DNA from: Streptomyces sp. TLI_053
GTDB lineage: Bacteria; Actinomycetota; Actinomycetes; Streptomycetales; Streptomycetaceae
DNA length: 64,000 bases
Direction of reading: 5' to 3'
Assembly (NCBI RefSeq): GCF_900105395.1
Contig: NZ_LT629775.1
Span: 1,178,001-1,242,000 of the forward strand
Under the pieces are notes generated by a model. The model searched no databases. It worked only from the letters and a program-made list of their open reading frames with translations, and had not been told where the DNA came from. Positions within the stretch are counted from its first letter, which is position 1, and each line of letters opens with the position of its first letter. Position numbers and translations under genes: made by a program. Below, in pieces: positions 14,573 through 21,733 of this stretch.

Positions 14573-15771
14573 GAGGGCGCGACCGCCGCGACGAGCTCGG
14601 CGCGTATGCCGGCCAGGGCGGCGGGCAGGTCGGCCGGGGCGAAGCCGGCGTCGATCTCGCGCAGCGCGGCCTCCAGGCGCAGCCGGGAGTCCCGGCCCTC
14701 GGGCAGGCCGCGGTGGCCGGCGAGCAGGGCGGCGCCGGTGCGGGCGAGTCGTTCGGCGCGGGCCGCCGAGCTGCGCGACAGCTCCTCGGCGGCGTGGGCG
14801 AGGCTCTGGTTGGCGGCCTTCTCGATCAGGTCGCCGAGGGTGTCGCGGGCCAGCGCCTGGGTGTCCGCGGTGGGCGCGACCAGTGGCAGCACCCACAGGT
14901 CGCGCGCGGTGGCGACGGTCCGGCCGTCGAGGACGGCGGCGGCCGCGACCAGGCGCTGGGAGCGGACGGCCCGCCGGTCGCTCACGGGCACCCCGGCGGC
15001 GCGCAGCCGGCGCAGCGCGGAGGCGAGCAGCGGGGTGACGCCGTCGAGTCCGCAGCCCCGGGCAGCGTCGGCGAGCCGGTCCAGCGCGCCGAGCCGGCCG
15101 TCCGGGCCGGCCCCACCGCGTGGGCCGTCGGGGAGCTGCACGACCGGGGCCGGGGCCGGCCGGCGCCCGGCCTCCAGGAGTTCCTCCAGCCGGGCGTCGG
15201 CCACCGGATCGACGAACACCCGGGCGAGGAAGCGGTCGGCGAAGGCGGCGAGCGCCGGGTCCTCCGGCAGGTGGTTGGCGGCGCCGACGCAGACCCGCAG
15301 CGGGCTGGCCAGGACGGTGCCGCCGCGCCGGAACACCCCCTCGTTGAGCAGGCCCAGCAGGGTGTTGAGGACGGCCGTGGAGCCGAGGAACACCTCGTCG
15401 AGGAAGGCCACGTCCGCCTCGGGCAGCATGCCGGAGGTCTCGAACTCGACCCGGCCCTCGCGCAGGCTGCGCAGGTCGACCGGGCCGAACAGCTCGTTGG
15501 GCTCGGTGAACCGGCCGAGCAGGTACTCGAAGTAGCGGCCGCCGAGCTGCCCGGCCACCCGGCGCACGGCCTCCGACTTGGCGGTGCCCGGCGGTCCGAC
15601 GACGAGCAGGTGCTCCCCGGCGACGGCGCAGAGCGCCACCACCTCGGCGACCGCCTCCCGGTCGACCATGTCGCGCCCGGCGGCGGCCACGACGCCCGCG
15701 ATCAGCTCGGCGTCCTGGCGGAGCGCGGCGGGAGAGGCGTCGGAAGGGGTGCTGGTGTCGGTCACAGACAC
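14569..15771 (-). CDS. MoxR-family AAA+ ATPase
   Basis: A 400-residue AAA+ ATPase. Walker A is GPPGTAKS (59-66), Walker B is VAFLDE (121-126), and sensor 1 is the CVGAANHLPEDPAL region (~162-175), followed by 'FADRFLARV'. The helix insert EPNELFGPVDL is typical of the MoxR branch, which includes RavA-like chaperones that act with vWA partners. It is the first gene of a four-gene unit (MoxR, bpX5-like, vWA, bpX6-like), each overlapping the next by four bases, so they are almost certainly made together. A palindrome at 15782-15803 sits just before its start and may affect expression. Confidence 0.92.
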   Translation of the reverse strand: MSVTDTSTPSDASPAALRQDAELIAGVVAAAGRDMVDREAVAEVVALCAVAGEHLLVVGPPGTAKSEAVRRVAGQLGGRYFEYLLGRFTEPNELFGPVDLRSLREGRVEFETSGMLPEADVAFLDEVFLGSTAVLNTLLGLLNEGVFRRGGTVLASPLRVCVGAANHLPEDPALAAFADRFLARVFVDPVADARLEELLEAGRRPAPAPVVQLPDGPRGGAGPDGRLGALDRLADAARGCGLDGVTPLLASALRRLRAAGVPVSDRRAVRSQRLVAAAAVLDGRTVATARDLWVLPLVAPTADTQALARDTLGDLIEKAANQSLAHAAEELSRSSAARAERLARTGAALLAGHRGLPEGRDSRLRLEAALREIDAGFAPADLPAALAGIRAELVAAVAPS

Positions 15772-15781
15772 GGGATTCTAC

Positions 15782-15803
15782 GGAGGCCGGACCACCGGCC
15801 TCC
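15782..15803. promoter_or_regulatory. 9-bp inverted repeat in the leader of the MoxR operon
   Basis: GGAGGCCGG and CCGGCCTCC flank a four-base loop (ACCA), starting 11 bases upstream of the MoxR start codon. In the transcript it would form a hairpin that could hide the ribosome site. It could equally be an operator, or the outer end of a termination region for the lectin gene. Confidence 0.45.
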
Positions 15804-15830
15804 AGCGGGTTTCCGCGGCTCCCCGCCGCC

Positions 15831-15875
15831 GGGGCTACCGGGCACGAGCCGCAGCGGCTCGTGCCCGGTAGCCCC
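15831..15875 (-). terminator. 22-bp perfect hairpin terminator after the lectin gene
   Basis: The arms 15831-15852 and 15854-15875 are perfect inverted repeats around a single central base. The hairpin lies eight bases past the stop of the minus-strand lectin gene and upstream of the MoxR operon, so it would insulate the two. It is one of the strongest stem-loops in the window. Confidence 0.85.
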
Positions 15876-15883
15876 GGAGGCCG

Positions 15884-16972
15884 TCAGCCCGCCAGCTTCC
15901 AGAGCTGGCCACCGCCCAGGCCCTTGGTGCAGTCCAGCGCGGCCAGCGGGCTGCCGGCCGAACCGGCGGTCAGGCAGCCGCCGTTCGGGTAGCCGTTCTG
16001 CATGTTGTAGACGCCCCGGATCCGGTACCAGCCGTTGCCGTACTCCTCGAACCGCCACAGCTGGTTGCTGCCACCGTGCGCCTTCACCAGGTGCGTCCGC
16101 CAGTCGTTGGGGATGACGTCCACCAGCATGGCGCCGCGGTAGTCCGTCTCGATCTGCCAGTTGCCGTTGCCCACGTCCCACAGCGCCCACTTCTGGGCCT
16201 GGTTGCCGTTCGGGTACTGGCCCTGGATCCACGCCCCCGCGTTGGTGTTGGCGTCCTGGAGGTCCACCGCGAGGCCGTTGTCGGCGATCAACGTGGTCAC
16301 CTTCCCGTGCGCGGGCCGGCCGCCCTCGCCCCTGGCCCGGGCGTCGGCCGCCTCGTGCGCGGACTTCTGCGAGGTGGTCGGGAACCAGTAGGTGTACTTG
16401 TCGCTGGTGCTGCCCGCCGTGCCGGTGGAATGGGTGTGCCCGTAGTGACGCCAGTTCTGGTAGCCGTAGTTGCCGTCGTTGCTCCAGACCTGGCCGTCGG
16501 AGTCGAAGACGTACACGTCGTAGAGCGCCTTGTCGTCGGAGCCCTCGTACTGGACGGTGCCGAAGCAGTTCGACTTCTGCAGGATGTTCTCCCGGAAGCC
16601 CTTGCCGGACCGGAAGATGCTGATGTTGTACTCGCCCCGGGTGAGGTACTGCAGCTTCTTGGACAGGCTCTCCAGGAACCCGGCCTGGTTCTCCCGCAGT
16701 TCGGCGCTCTTCCGGGCCTCGTCGATCAGCGACTTCACGAAGTCGGCTCCCGCGAAGACACCGCCGATCAGCGCACCCGGGTCGATGCCCCCGGCCGAGC
16801 TCCTGGGCGTGATGGGCGAGGTCCGGACCACCGGGGTGCTGATCCCGCCGACGATCTGCCGGCACTCGACGCCCATGCTGATGTCGGCGGACGCCTGGGT
16901 CGGCGCCACGAGAGCGATGCCGGCGGTCGCGGTGACGGCGGCGAGCGCCGTTCCGAGGAACTTGCGAAACAT
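15884..16972 (-). CDS. secreted protein with C-terminal ricin-type beta-trefoil lectin domain
   Basis: A 362-residue exported protein. The signal peptide is FRKFLGTALAAVTATAGIAL followed by VAPTQASA (residues 1-~30). The middle (~40-230) has no assigned fold; it contains SFLSKK-like helices and an aromatic-rich 'NYGYQNWRHYGHTHSTG' part. The last ~125 residues are a beta-trefoil carrying QxW-type repeats (NQAQKWALW, NQLWRFEEY, GGQLWKLAG). Such domains bind galactose-containing glycans or plant polysaccharides. It is transcribed divergently from another RICIN protein, and the 225-base gap between them must hold both promoters. The start ATG 16972 opens the signal peptide. Confidence 0.85.
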   Translation of the reverse strand: MFRKFLGTALAAVTATAGIALVAPTQASADISMGVECRQIVGGISTPVVRTSPITPRSSAGGIDPGALIGGVFAGADFVKSLIDEARKSAELRENQAGFLESLSKKLQYLTRGEYNISIFRSGKGFRENILQKSNCFGTVQYEGSDDKALYDVYVFDSDGQVWSNDGNYGYQNWRHYGHTHSTGTAGSTSDKYTYWFPTTSQKSAHEAADARARGEGGRPAHGKVTTLIADNGLAVDLQDANTNAGAWIQGQYPNGNQAQKWALWDVGNGNWQIETDYRGAMLVDVIPNDWRTHLVKAHGGSNQLWRFEEYGNGWYRIRGVYNMQNGYPNGGCLTAGSAGSPLAALDCTKGLGGGQLWKLAG

Positions 16973-17197
16973 GATGTCCGTCTCTCCGTGAGTCGCTGCC
17001 CGGGCGGCATCCGGCCGGCCGGGTCGAGCGGAACGGGAACGACTCTGGCCCGCCCGCGTACACACGCCGTACACGACCGGTGGACCGTCGCCGCCACGGC
17101 GTCCACGGATCGCTGACGTCCTGTGCACACGCCGCTGGTGTCCTGCTCATGCCCGCCCCGCAACCGGGGCGGGACCGTCGAGCAGTAGGAGAACCCC

Positions 17198-18109
17198 GTG
17201 AACGACACCTCCACCCGCACCACCCGTGTCCGCGCCCGGTCGGCGGGGGCGGTGCTCGCCGCGTGCGCGCTGTCGGTCACCGGCCTCGCGCTGTCCGCCG
17301 CGCCGGCGAACGCCGCCGCCACGGACGTGGTCGAGCAGACGATCACGATCCAGGACCACCAGAACCACCACGCGCTGGCCGGCGCGGACGGGGAGGGCTC
17401 TCGGATCGTCGCGCGCAACTACCGCGACAGCTCCACCCAGTTCTGGATATCCAACAAGCCGAACGGCCGGGTCGACTTCGTCCGCAACGTCAACGGCACC
17501 GAGCGTGTCGTCGAGATGGACACCAGGGACGGCCGGACCACCCAGTTCGTCCACTGGTGGGCGGGGGACAACCAGCAGTGGACCCTGGAGAACGCCGCGG
17601 AGGGCGGCACCTACCTGCACAACGCCCGGGACAACCGCTGTCTGACCTACCACGGCCAGGACCGCGAGGTGACCGTCGAGTCCTGCGACGGCAGCATGTC
17701 CCAGCGGTTCGACCTGGTGCCCGGGTCCGGCACCACCCAGCCCCCGACGTCCTCGAACGAGCAGCGCTTCCTCCAGCGCCTCAACGAGCTGCGCGCCCAG
17801 TACGGCAAGGCACCGGTGCGGCTCGACGCGACCCTCGGCCAGGCCGCCCGGTGCAACGCCGGCCAGATGGACCAGCGTCACGTGTCCGGCCACTTCTGCG
17901 ACTCGGGCGCCATCGCCAAGGGCCTCGGCTACAACTGGCGGGCCTGGGGCGAGATCGCCTTCTACGGCCCCACCGGCATCGACGCCGCCTTCGACGGCTG
18001 GGTGAGGTCCTCGCTGCACTTCAACATCATGATCGACGGCAACTACACCGAGGTCGGCCTCTCCCAGGTCGGCGCGGCCTCCTGGAACGCCGACTTCGGC
18101 ACTCGCTGA
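17198..18109 (+). CDS. secreted RICIN-CAP domain protein
   Basis: A 303-residue exported protein with an N-terminal signal peptide (LAACALSVTGLALSAAPANA, ending near residue 40). It has a beta-trefoil at ~45-180 (STQFWISNK, DNQQWTLEN, SQRFDLVPG repeats) and a CAP/SCP-like domain at ~188-303 (FLQRLNELRAQYG, HVSGHFCDSG, WGEIAFYG, HFNIMIDGNYTEVGL). CAP proteins bind lipids or act as proteases or inhibitors; the lectin part probably targets it to glycans. The GTG start has AGGAGA six bases upstream. It ends at a bidirectional hairpin shared with the DUF4240 gene. Confidence 0.85.
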   Translation: MNDTSTRTTRVRARSAGAVLAACALSVTGLALSAAPANAAATDVVEQTITIQDHQNHHALAGADGEGSRIVARNYRDSSTQFWISNKPNGRVDFVRNVNGTERVVEMDTRDGRTTQFVHWWAGDNQQWTLENAAEGGTYLHNARDNRCLTYHGQDREVTVESCDGSMSQRFDLVPGSGTTQPPTSSNEQRFLQRLNELRAQYGKAPVRLDATLGQAARCNAGQMDQRHVSGHFCDSGAIAKGLGYNWRAWGEIAFYGPTGIDAAFDGWVRSSLHFNIMIDGNYTEVGLSQVGAASWNADFGTR

Positions 18110-18123
18110 CCTCCCCCGTGAGG

Positions 18124-18144
18124 GACGGCCGGACCACGGCCGTC
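18124..18144. terminator. bidirectional terminator hairpin
   Basis: GACGGCCG and CGGCCGTC flank a five-base loop between the convergent RICIN-CAP gene (stop 18109) and the DUF4240 gene (stop 18143). Confidence 0.65.
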
Positions 18145-18649
18145 AGAGGTTCGGCCATCCCTCGCGGTTGGAGCACGACTCGTAGTCGTAGCGGGTGACG
18201 TGCTCCCACTCCTCGCCCGTCGCCGCCTCGAAGGCCTCCTCGTGGACGTACAGCAGGGCTTCGCCGCTGCGGAAGGAGTGGGCGGCGAACAGCTCCGGAT
18301 CGGCGAGCACCCGGTCGTACGCGGCCCGGCCGGCGGCGACCACGGCGGCGCGGGCGTAGAGGAAGCCGTCGTCGCTCAGCGGCACCGGCACCCCGGGGAG
18401 GTCCGGGTCCACGGCCCGTTGGGTGCCGTACTCCTCCCGGTCGAGGCGGTACAGCGCTTCGACGAGGCGTTCGCCGTAGCCGAGGATCTCCTCGACCGGA
18501 CCGGCGGCGAGCACCTCGCCCAGCCGCTCGCAGCCCTCGTCGAGGGTCGCGCAGACGGCGACCGCGGACTCGCCGCCGATCAGGTCGATCAGCTGCCAGA
18601 ACCGCTGCCAGGACAGCTCTGCCGCCGGTGCCTCGTCGATGGTGCTCAC
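18143..18649 (-). CDS. DUF4240 domain protein
   Basis: A 168-residue cytoplasmic acidic protein. The pattern SWQRFWQLIDLIGG at the start, a helix with LVEALYRLDREEYG, the late 'LSDDGFLYARAAVVAAG' and the ending VTRYDYESCSNREGWP are those of DUF4240, common in streptomycetes. Function is unknown; some members have a WGR-like or SMI1-like context in toxin-immunity loci, but nothing here proves that. The GTG 18649 start leaves the domain at the N-terminus. It converges on the RICIN-CAP gene and is followed upstream by the nar operon on the same strand, from which it is probably separate. Confidence 0.75.
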   Translation of the reverse strand: MSTIDEAPAAELSWQRFWQLIDLIGGESAVAVCATLDEGCERLGEVLAAGPVEEILGYGERLVEALYRLDREEYGTQRAVDPDLPGVPVPLSDDGFLYARAAVVAAGRAAYDRVLADPELFAAHSFRSGEALLYVHEEAFEAATGEEWEHVTRYDYESCSNREGWPNL

Positions 18650-18724
18650 GGTCGTACCGTTCCGTTCCGGATTCGGGTGGGTCGGCACCGATCCTGGCAC
18701 GGACCACCGACAACCGGACGGCGG

Positions 18725-19450
18725 TCAGTCCTCGACCCCCTCCCAGCCGCGCCGGGGCGGCGCGCCGGCGGGCTGCTTCGGGTCGCGGGAGCGGTAGACG
18801 ATGTACGGGCGGAAGAGGTACTGCACGGGTGCGCTGAACATGTGCACCAGGCGTGTGAAGGGCAGCAGCGCGAACAGCAGCAGGCCGACCACCGCGTGCA
18901 CCTTGAACGCGACCGGCACGTCCGCCATCCGGTACACGTCCGGGCTCAGGGTGAACAGGCTGCGGACCCACGGGGCGATGGTGGTGCGGTAGTCGTATCC
19001 GGCGTCGAGCGAGGCGTGCGTCAGCTTGGCGACCAGGCCGAGCACGATCGCCGCGAGCAGCACCGCGTACATCAGCTTGTCGTTGCGGGTGGTGGCGCGC
19101 AGCACGGCCGGGTTGGTGCGCCGGCGGTAGAGCAGCACCAGGATCCCGGTGACGGCGAGCAGTCCGGCCGCGCAGCCGGCGAACAGCGAGAGCAGGTTGT
19201 AGGCGTGCTCGTCCAGGCCGACCGCGTCGGTCCAGGAGGCGGGCACGAACAGGCCCATCAGATGGCCGACCAGGACGAACAGGATGCCGTAGTGGAACAC
19301 CGGCGAGGCGAGGTTCAGCAGCCGGGACTCGTAGATCTCGGAGGAGCGGGTGGTCCAGCCGAACCTGTCGTAGCGGTAGCGCCAGACGAGGCCGGAGACG
19401 AGGAGCGCGAGCGCGATGTACGGCAGCGCGCCCCAGAGGAAGGTGTCCAT
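18725..19450 (-). CDS. narI: respiratory nitrate reductase gamma subunit (cytochrome b)
   Basis: A 241-residue membrane protein with five transmembrane helices that carries two b hemes, oxidises menaquinol and passes electrons to NarH. The four axial histidines appear at His53 and His63 (VFHYGILFVLVGH), His185 (KVHAVVG) and His203 (RLVHMFSAP). They match the spacing of E. coli His56, His66, His187 and His205. The C-terminal tail FRPYIVYRSRD is cytoplasmic and typical. It is the last gene of narGHJI, 49 bases after narJ. No terminator hairpin is obvious after it. Confidence 0.97.
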   Translation of the reverse strand: MDTFLWGALPYIALALLVSGLVWRYRYDRFGWTTRSSEIYESRLLNLASPVFHYGILFVLVGHLMGLFVPASWTDAVGLDEHAYNLLSLFAGCAAGLLAVTGILVLLYRRRTNPAVLRATTRNDKLMYAVLLAAIVLGLVAKLTHASLDAGYDYRTTIAPWVRSLFTLSPDVYRMADVPVAFKVHAVVGLLLFALLPFTRLVHMFSAPVQYLFRPYIVYRSRDPKQPAGAPPRRGWEGVED

Positions 19451-19499
19451 CGGCGGGTCTCCGGTCGGGGTTCGGAAGGGTTCGGTCGGGACAGCTCCG

Positions 19500-20129
19500 T
19501 CAGGACGGCTCGGTCAGCACCGGCAGCAGCCCGAGGTGCCCGTACGGCGTGAGCGGGTCCAGCCCGACGTCCTCCCGGGGCGGCCCGCTGCGGGCCAGGG
19601 CCAGGGCGGCGGCGCGGTCCTTCGGCGAGGGGCCGGGCAGGGTGGCGCAGACGGCGGCGAGCACGTCCGCGTACGGCGTGCCGTGCTCGGTGAGGGCGAG
19701 CCGCAGCAGTTCCAGCGCGGGCCGGTGCTCGCGCAGCAGGGTGTCGTCGCCGGTGGCGGCGGTGAACTCCAGTACGGCGGGCAGGAAGTCGGGCAGGTCC
19801 TCGCCGGTGAACTCCAGGGCGTGCGCCCGGTAGGCGGCCTTGAAGCGCAGCAGCGCCGCGCCCCGCCGGCGGGTGTCGCCGTCGGTCCACCAGCTCAGGT
19901 GGAGGCTGTGCCGCTGCCGGAAGTCGAACACCTCGACGTACTGGCGGGCGAGTTCGCCGGGCGGGAGGCCGGCGGCGCGGCCGAGGAAGGCCCGCAGCGG
20001 CGCGGCGGCGGCGTGCCGGACCGGGGCCAGCAGCGCGGTCAGCTCCGTCGGCGGCGTGGTCCGGTCGGGGTAGCAGAGGCATTCGGCGGCGACCCGGCGC
20101 ACCACCGCCGCCGCCCCGTCGCCGCTCAC
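19500..20129 (-). CDS. narJ: nitrate reductase molybdenum cofactor assembly chaperone
   Basis: A 209-residue helical chaperone of the NarJ/TorD class. It binds the NarG N-terminus and helps insert the molybdenum cofactor and FS0 cluster before membrane docking; it is not part of the final enzyme. Recognisable parts are the early AECLCYPDR, the QYVEVFDFRQRHSLHLSWW signature and FLPAVLEFTA. The GTG start overlaps the narH stop (GTGA), so the two are coupled. The size matches actinobacterial NarJ proteins. Confidence 0.95.
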   Translation of the reverse strand: MSGDGAAAVVRRVAAECLCYPDRTTPPTELTALLAPVRHAAAAPLRAFLGRAAGLPPGELARQYVEVFDFRQRHSLHLSWWTDGDTRRRGAALLRFKAAYRAHALEFTGEDLPDFLPAVLEFTAATGDDTLLREHRPALELLRLALTEHGTPYADVLAAVCATLPGPSPKDRAAALALARSGPPREDVGLDPLTPYGHLGLLPVLTEPS

Positions 20130-21733
20130 CGGCCGGCCTCCGGCGGGTCCTGCCGGTCGCCGGTCTGGCGCCGGCGCAGCGCGTGGAAGCTCTCGACCGT
20201 GATCAGCGGCAACGAGCGGCGCCCCGATCCCTCGCCGAACGGCCCGTCCGCGCCGCCGGGGTCGCCGTCCGTGTGGTCGAGGCCGCAGCCGGTGGGCACG
20301 GCGGACTCCTCCAGGCGTTCGGCGTCGGCGCGGGCGGCGGTCGGGATGACGTAGCGGTCCTCGTACTTGGCGATCGCGAGCAGCCGGAAGAGGTCCTCGA
20401 CCTGCCGGGCGTCGAGCCCGACCGCCTCGGCGGCGGCGGGGTCGGGGGTCCGGCCGAGGTTGACGGCGCGCATGTGGGCGCGCATCGCGGCCAGCCGGTC
20501 GAGGGCGGCGCGCACCGGCACCGGGTCCCCGGCGGTGAAGAGCTGGGCGAGGTAGTCGACCGGGATCCGCAGGGCGTCGATCGCGCCGAAGAGGTTGCCG
20601 GCGTCCTCGCCGTCGTGGCCGCTGGCGGCGACCTCCTCGACGACCGGGGAGAGCGGCGGGATGTACCAGACCATCGGCAGGGTGCGGTACTCGGGGTGGA
20701 GCGGCAGCGCGACCCGGTAGGTGCTGATGAGCGCGTGCACGGGCGAGCGGCGGGCGGCCTCGATCCAGTCGTGGGGCACGCCGTCGCGTTCGGCGGCCCG
20801 CCGCACCTCGGGGTCCTCCGGGTCCAGGAAGACGCCCAACTGGGCCCGGTAGAGCTGGTGCTCGTCCGCCACGGAGGCGGCTTCGGTGACCCGGTCGGCG
20901 TCGTAGAGGACGATGCCGAGGTAGCGCAGCCGCCCGACGCAGGTCTCGGAGCAGACGGTGGGCAGGCCGACCTCGGTGCGCGGGTAGCAGAAGGTGCACT
21001 TCTCGGCCTTGCCGGTGCGGTGGTTGAAGTAGATCTTCTTGTAGGGGCAGCCGGTGACGCACTGGCGCCAGCCCCGGCAGCCGTCCTGGTCGACCAGGAC
21101 GATGCCGTCCTCGGCCCGCTTGTAGATCGCGCCGGACGGGCAGGCGGCCACGCAGGCGGGGTTGAGGCAGTGCTCGCAGATCCGGGGCAGGTAGAACATG
21201 AAGCTCTGCTCGTACTCGAACCGGATCCGCCGCCCGACCTCCTCGCGCATCCGCTCGACATTGGGGTCGGCGGGTCCGTGCTCGGGGGCGCCGCCGAGGT
21301 CGTCGTCCCAGTTGGGGGACCATTCGACGGCCATCGGCCGGCCGGTGATCATCGAGTGCGGCCGGCCGACGGGGTAGTCCTCGCCGAGCGGGGCGTCGGT
21401 GAGGGCGCGGTAGTCGTACGTCCAGGGCTCGTAGTAGTCCTGGAGGGTGGGCAGCACCGGGTTGGCGAAGATGGTGGCGAGCTTGTACAGCCGCCCGCCC
21501 TGGCGGAGTTTCAGCCGCCCGTGGCGGTCCAGCCGCCAGCCGCCGCGCCACTTCTCCTGGTCCTCGTAGCGGCGCGGGTAGCCGAGCCCGGGGCGGGTCT
21601 CGACGTTGTTGAACCAGACGTACTCGGTGCCGGCGCGGTTGGTCCAGGTCTGTTTGCAGGTCACCGAACAGGTGTGGCAGCCGATGCACTTGTCGAGGTT
21701 CATCACCATGGCGAGCTGGGCCATCACGCGCAT
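20126..21733 (-). CDS. narH: respiratory nitrate reductase beta subunit (iron-sulfur protein)
   Basis: A 535-residue electron-transfer subunit that carries three [4Fe-4S] and one [3Fe-4S] clusters and links NarI hemes to NarG. The first ligand set, C16-x2-C19-x2-C22-x3-C26 (CIGCHTCSVTC), matches E. coli numbering exactly. The others are in ICEHCLNPACVAACPSG, in CRGWRQCVTGCPYKK (where Trp replaces one Cys, as expected for the 3Fe cluster) and in KCTFCYPRTEVG with VCSETCVGR. The ATG 21733 shares one base with the narG stop (TGATG). The long frame that runs on past this start into narG is not coding. Confidence 0.97.
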   Translation of the reverse strand: MRVMAQLAMVMNLDKCIGCHTCSVTCKQTWTNRAGTEYVWFNNVETRPGLGYPRRYEDQEKWRGGWRLDRHGRLKLRQGGRLYKLATIFANPVLPTLQDYYEPWTYDYRALTDAPLGEDYPVGRPHSMITGRPMAVEWSPNWDDDLGGAPEHGPADPNVERMREEVGRRIRFEYEQSFMFYLPRICEHCLNPACVAACPSGAIYKRAEDGIVLVDQDGCRGWRQCVTGCPYKKIYFNHRTGKAEKCTFCYPRTEVGLPTVCSETCVGRLRYLGIVLYDADRVTEAASVADEHQLYRAQLGVFLDPEDPEVRRAAERDGVPHDWIEAARRSPVHALISTYRVALPLHPEYRTLPMVWYIPPLSPVVEEVAASGHDGEDAGNLFGAIDALRIPVDYLAQLFTAGDPVPVRAALDRLAAMRAHMRAVNLGRTPDPAAAEAVGLDARQVEDLFRLLAIAKYEDRYVIPTAARADAERLEESAVPTGCGLDHTDGDPGGADGPFGEGSGRRSLPLITVESFHALRRRQTGDRQDPPEAGR

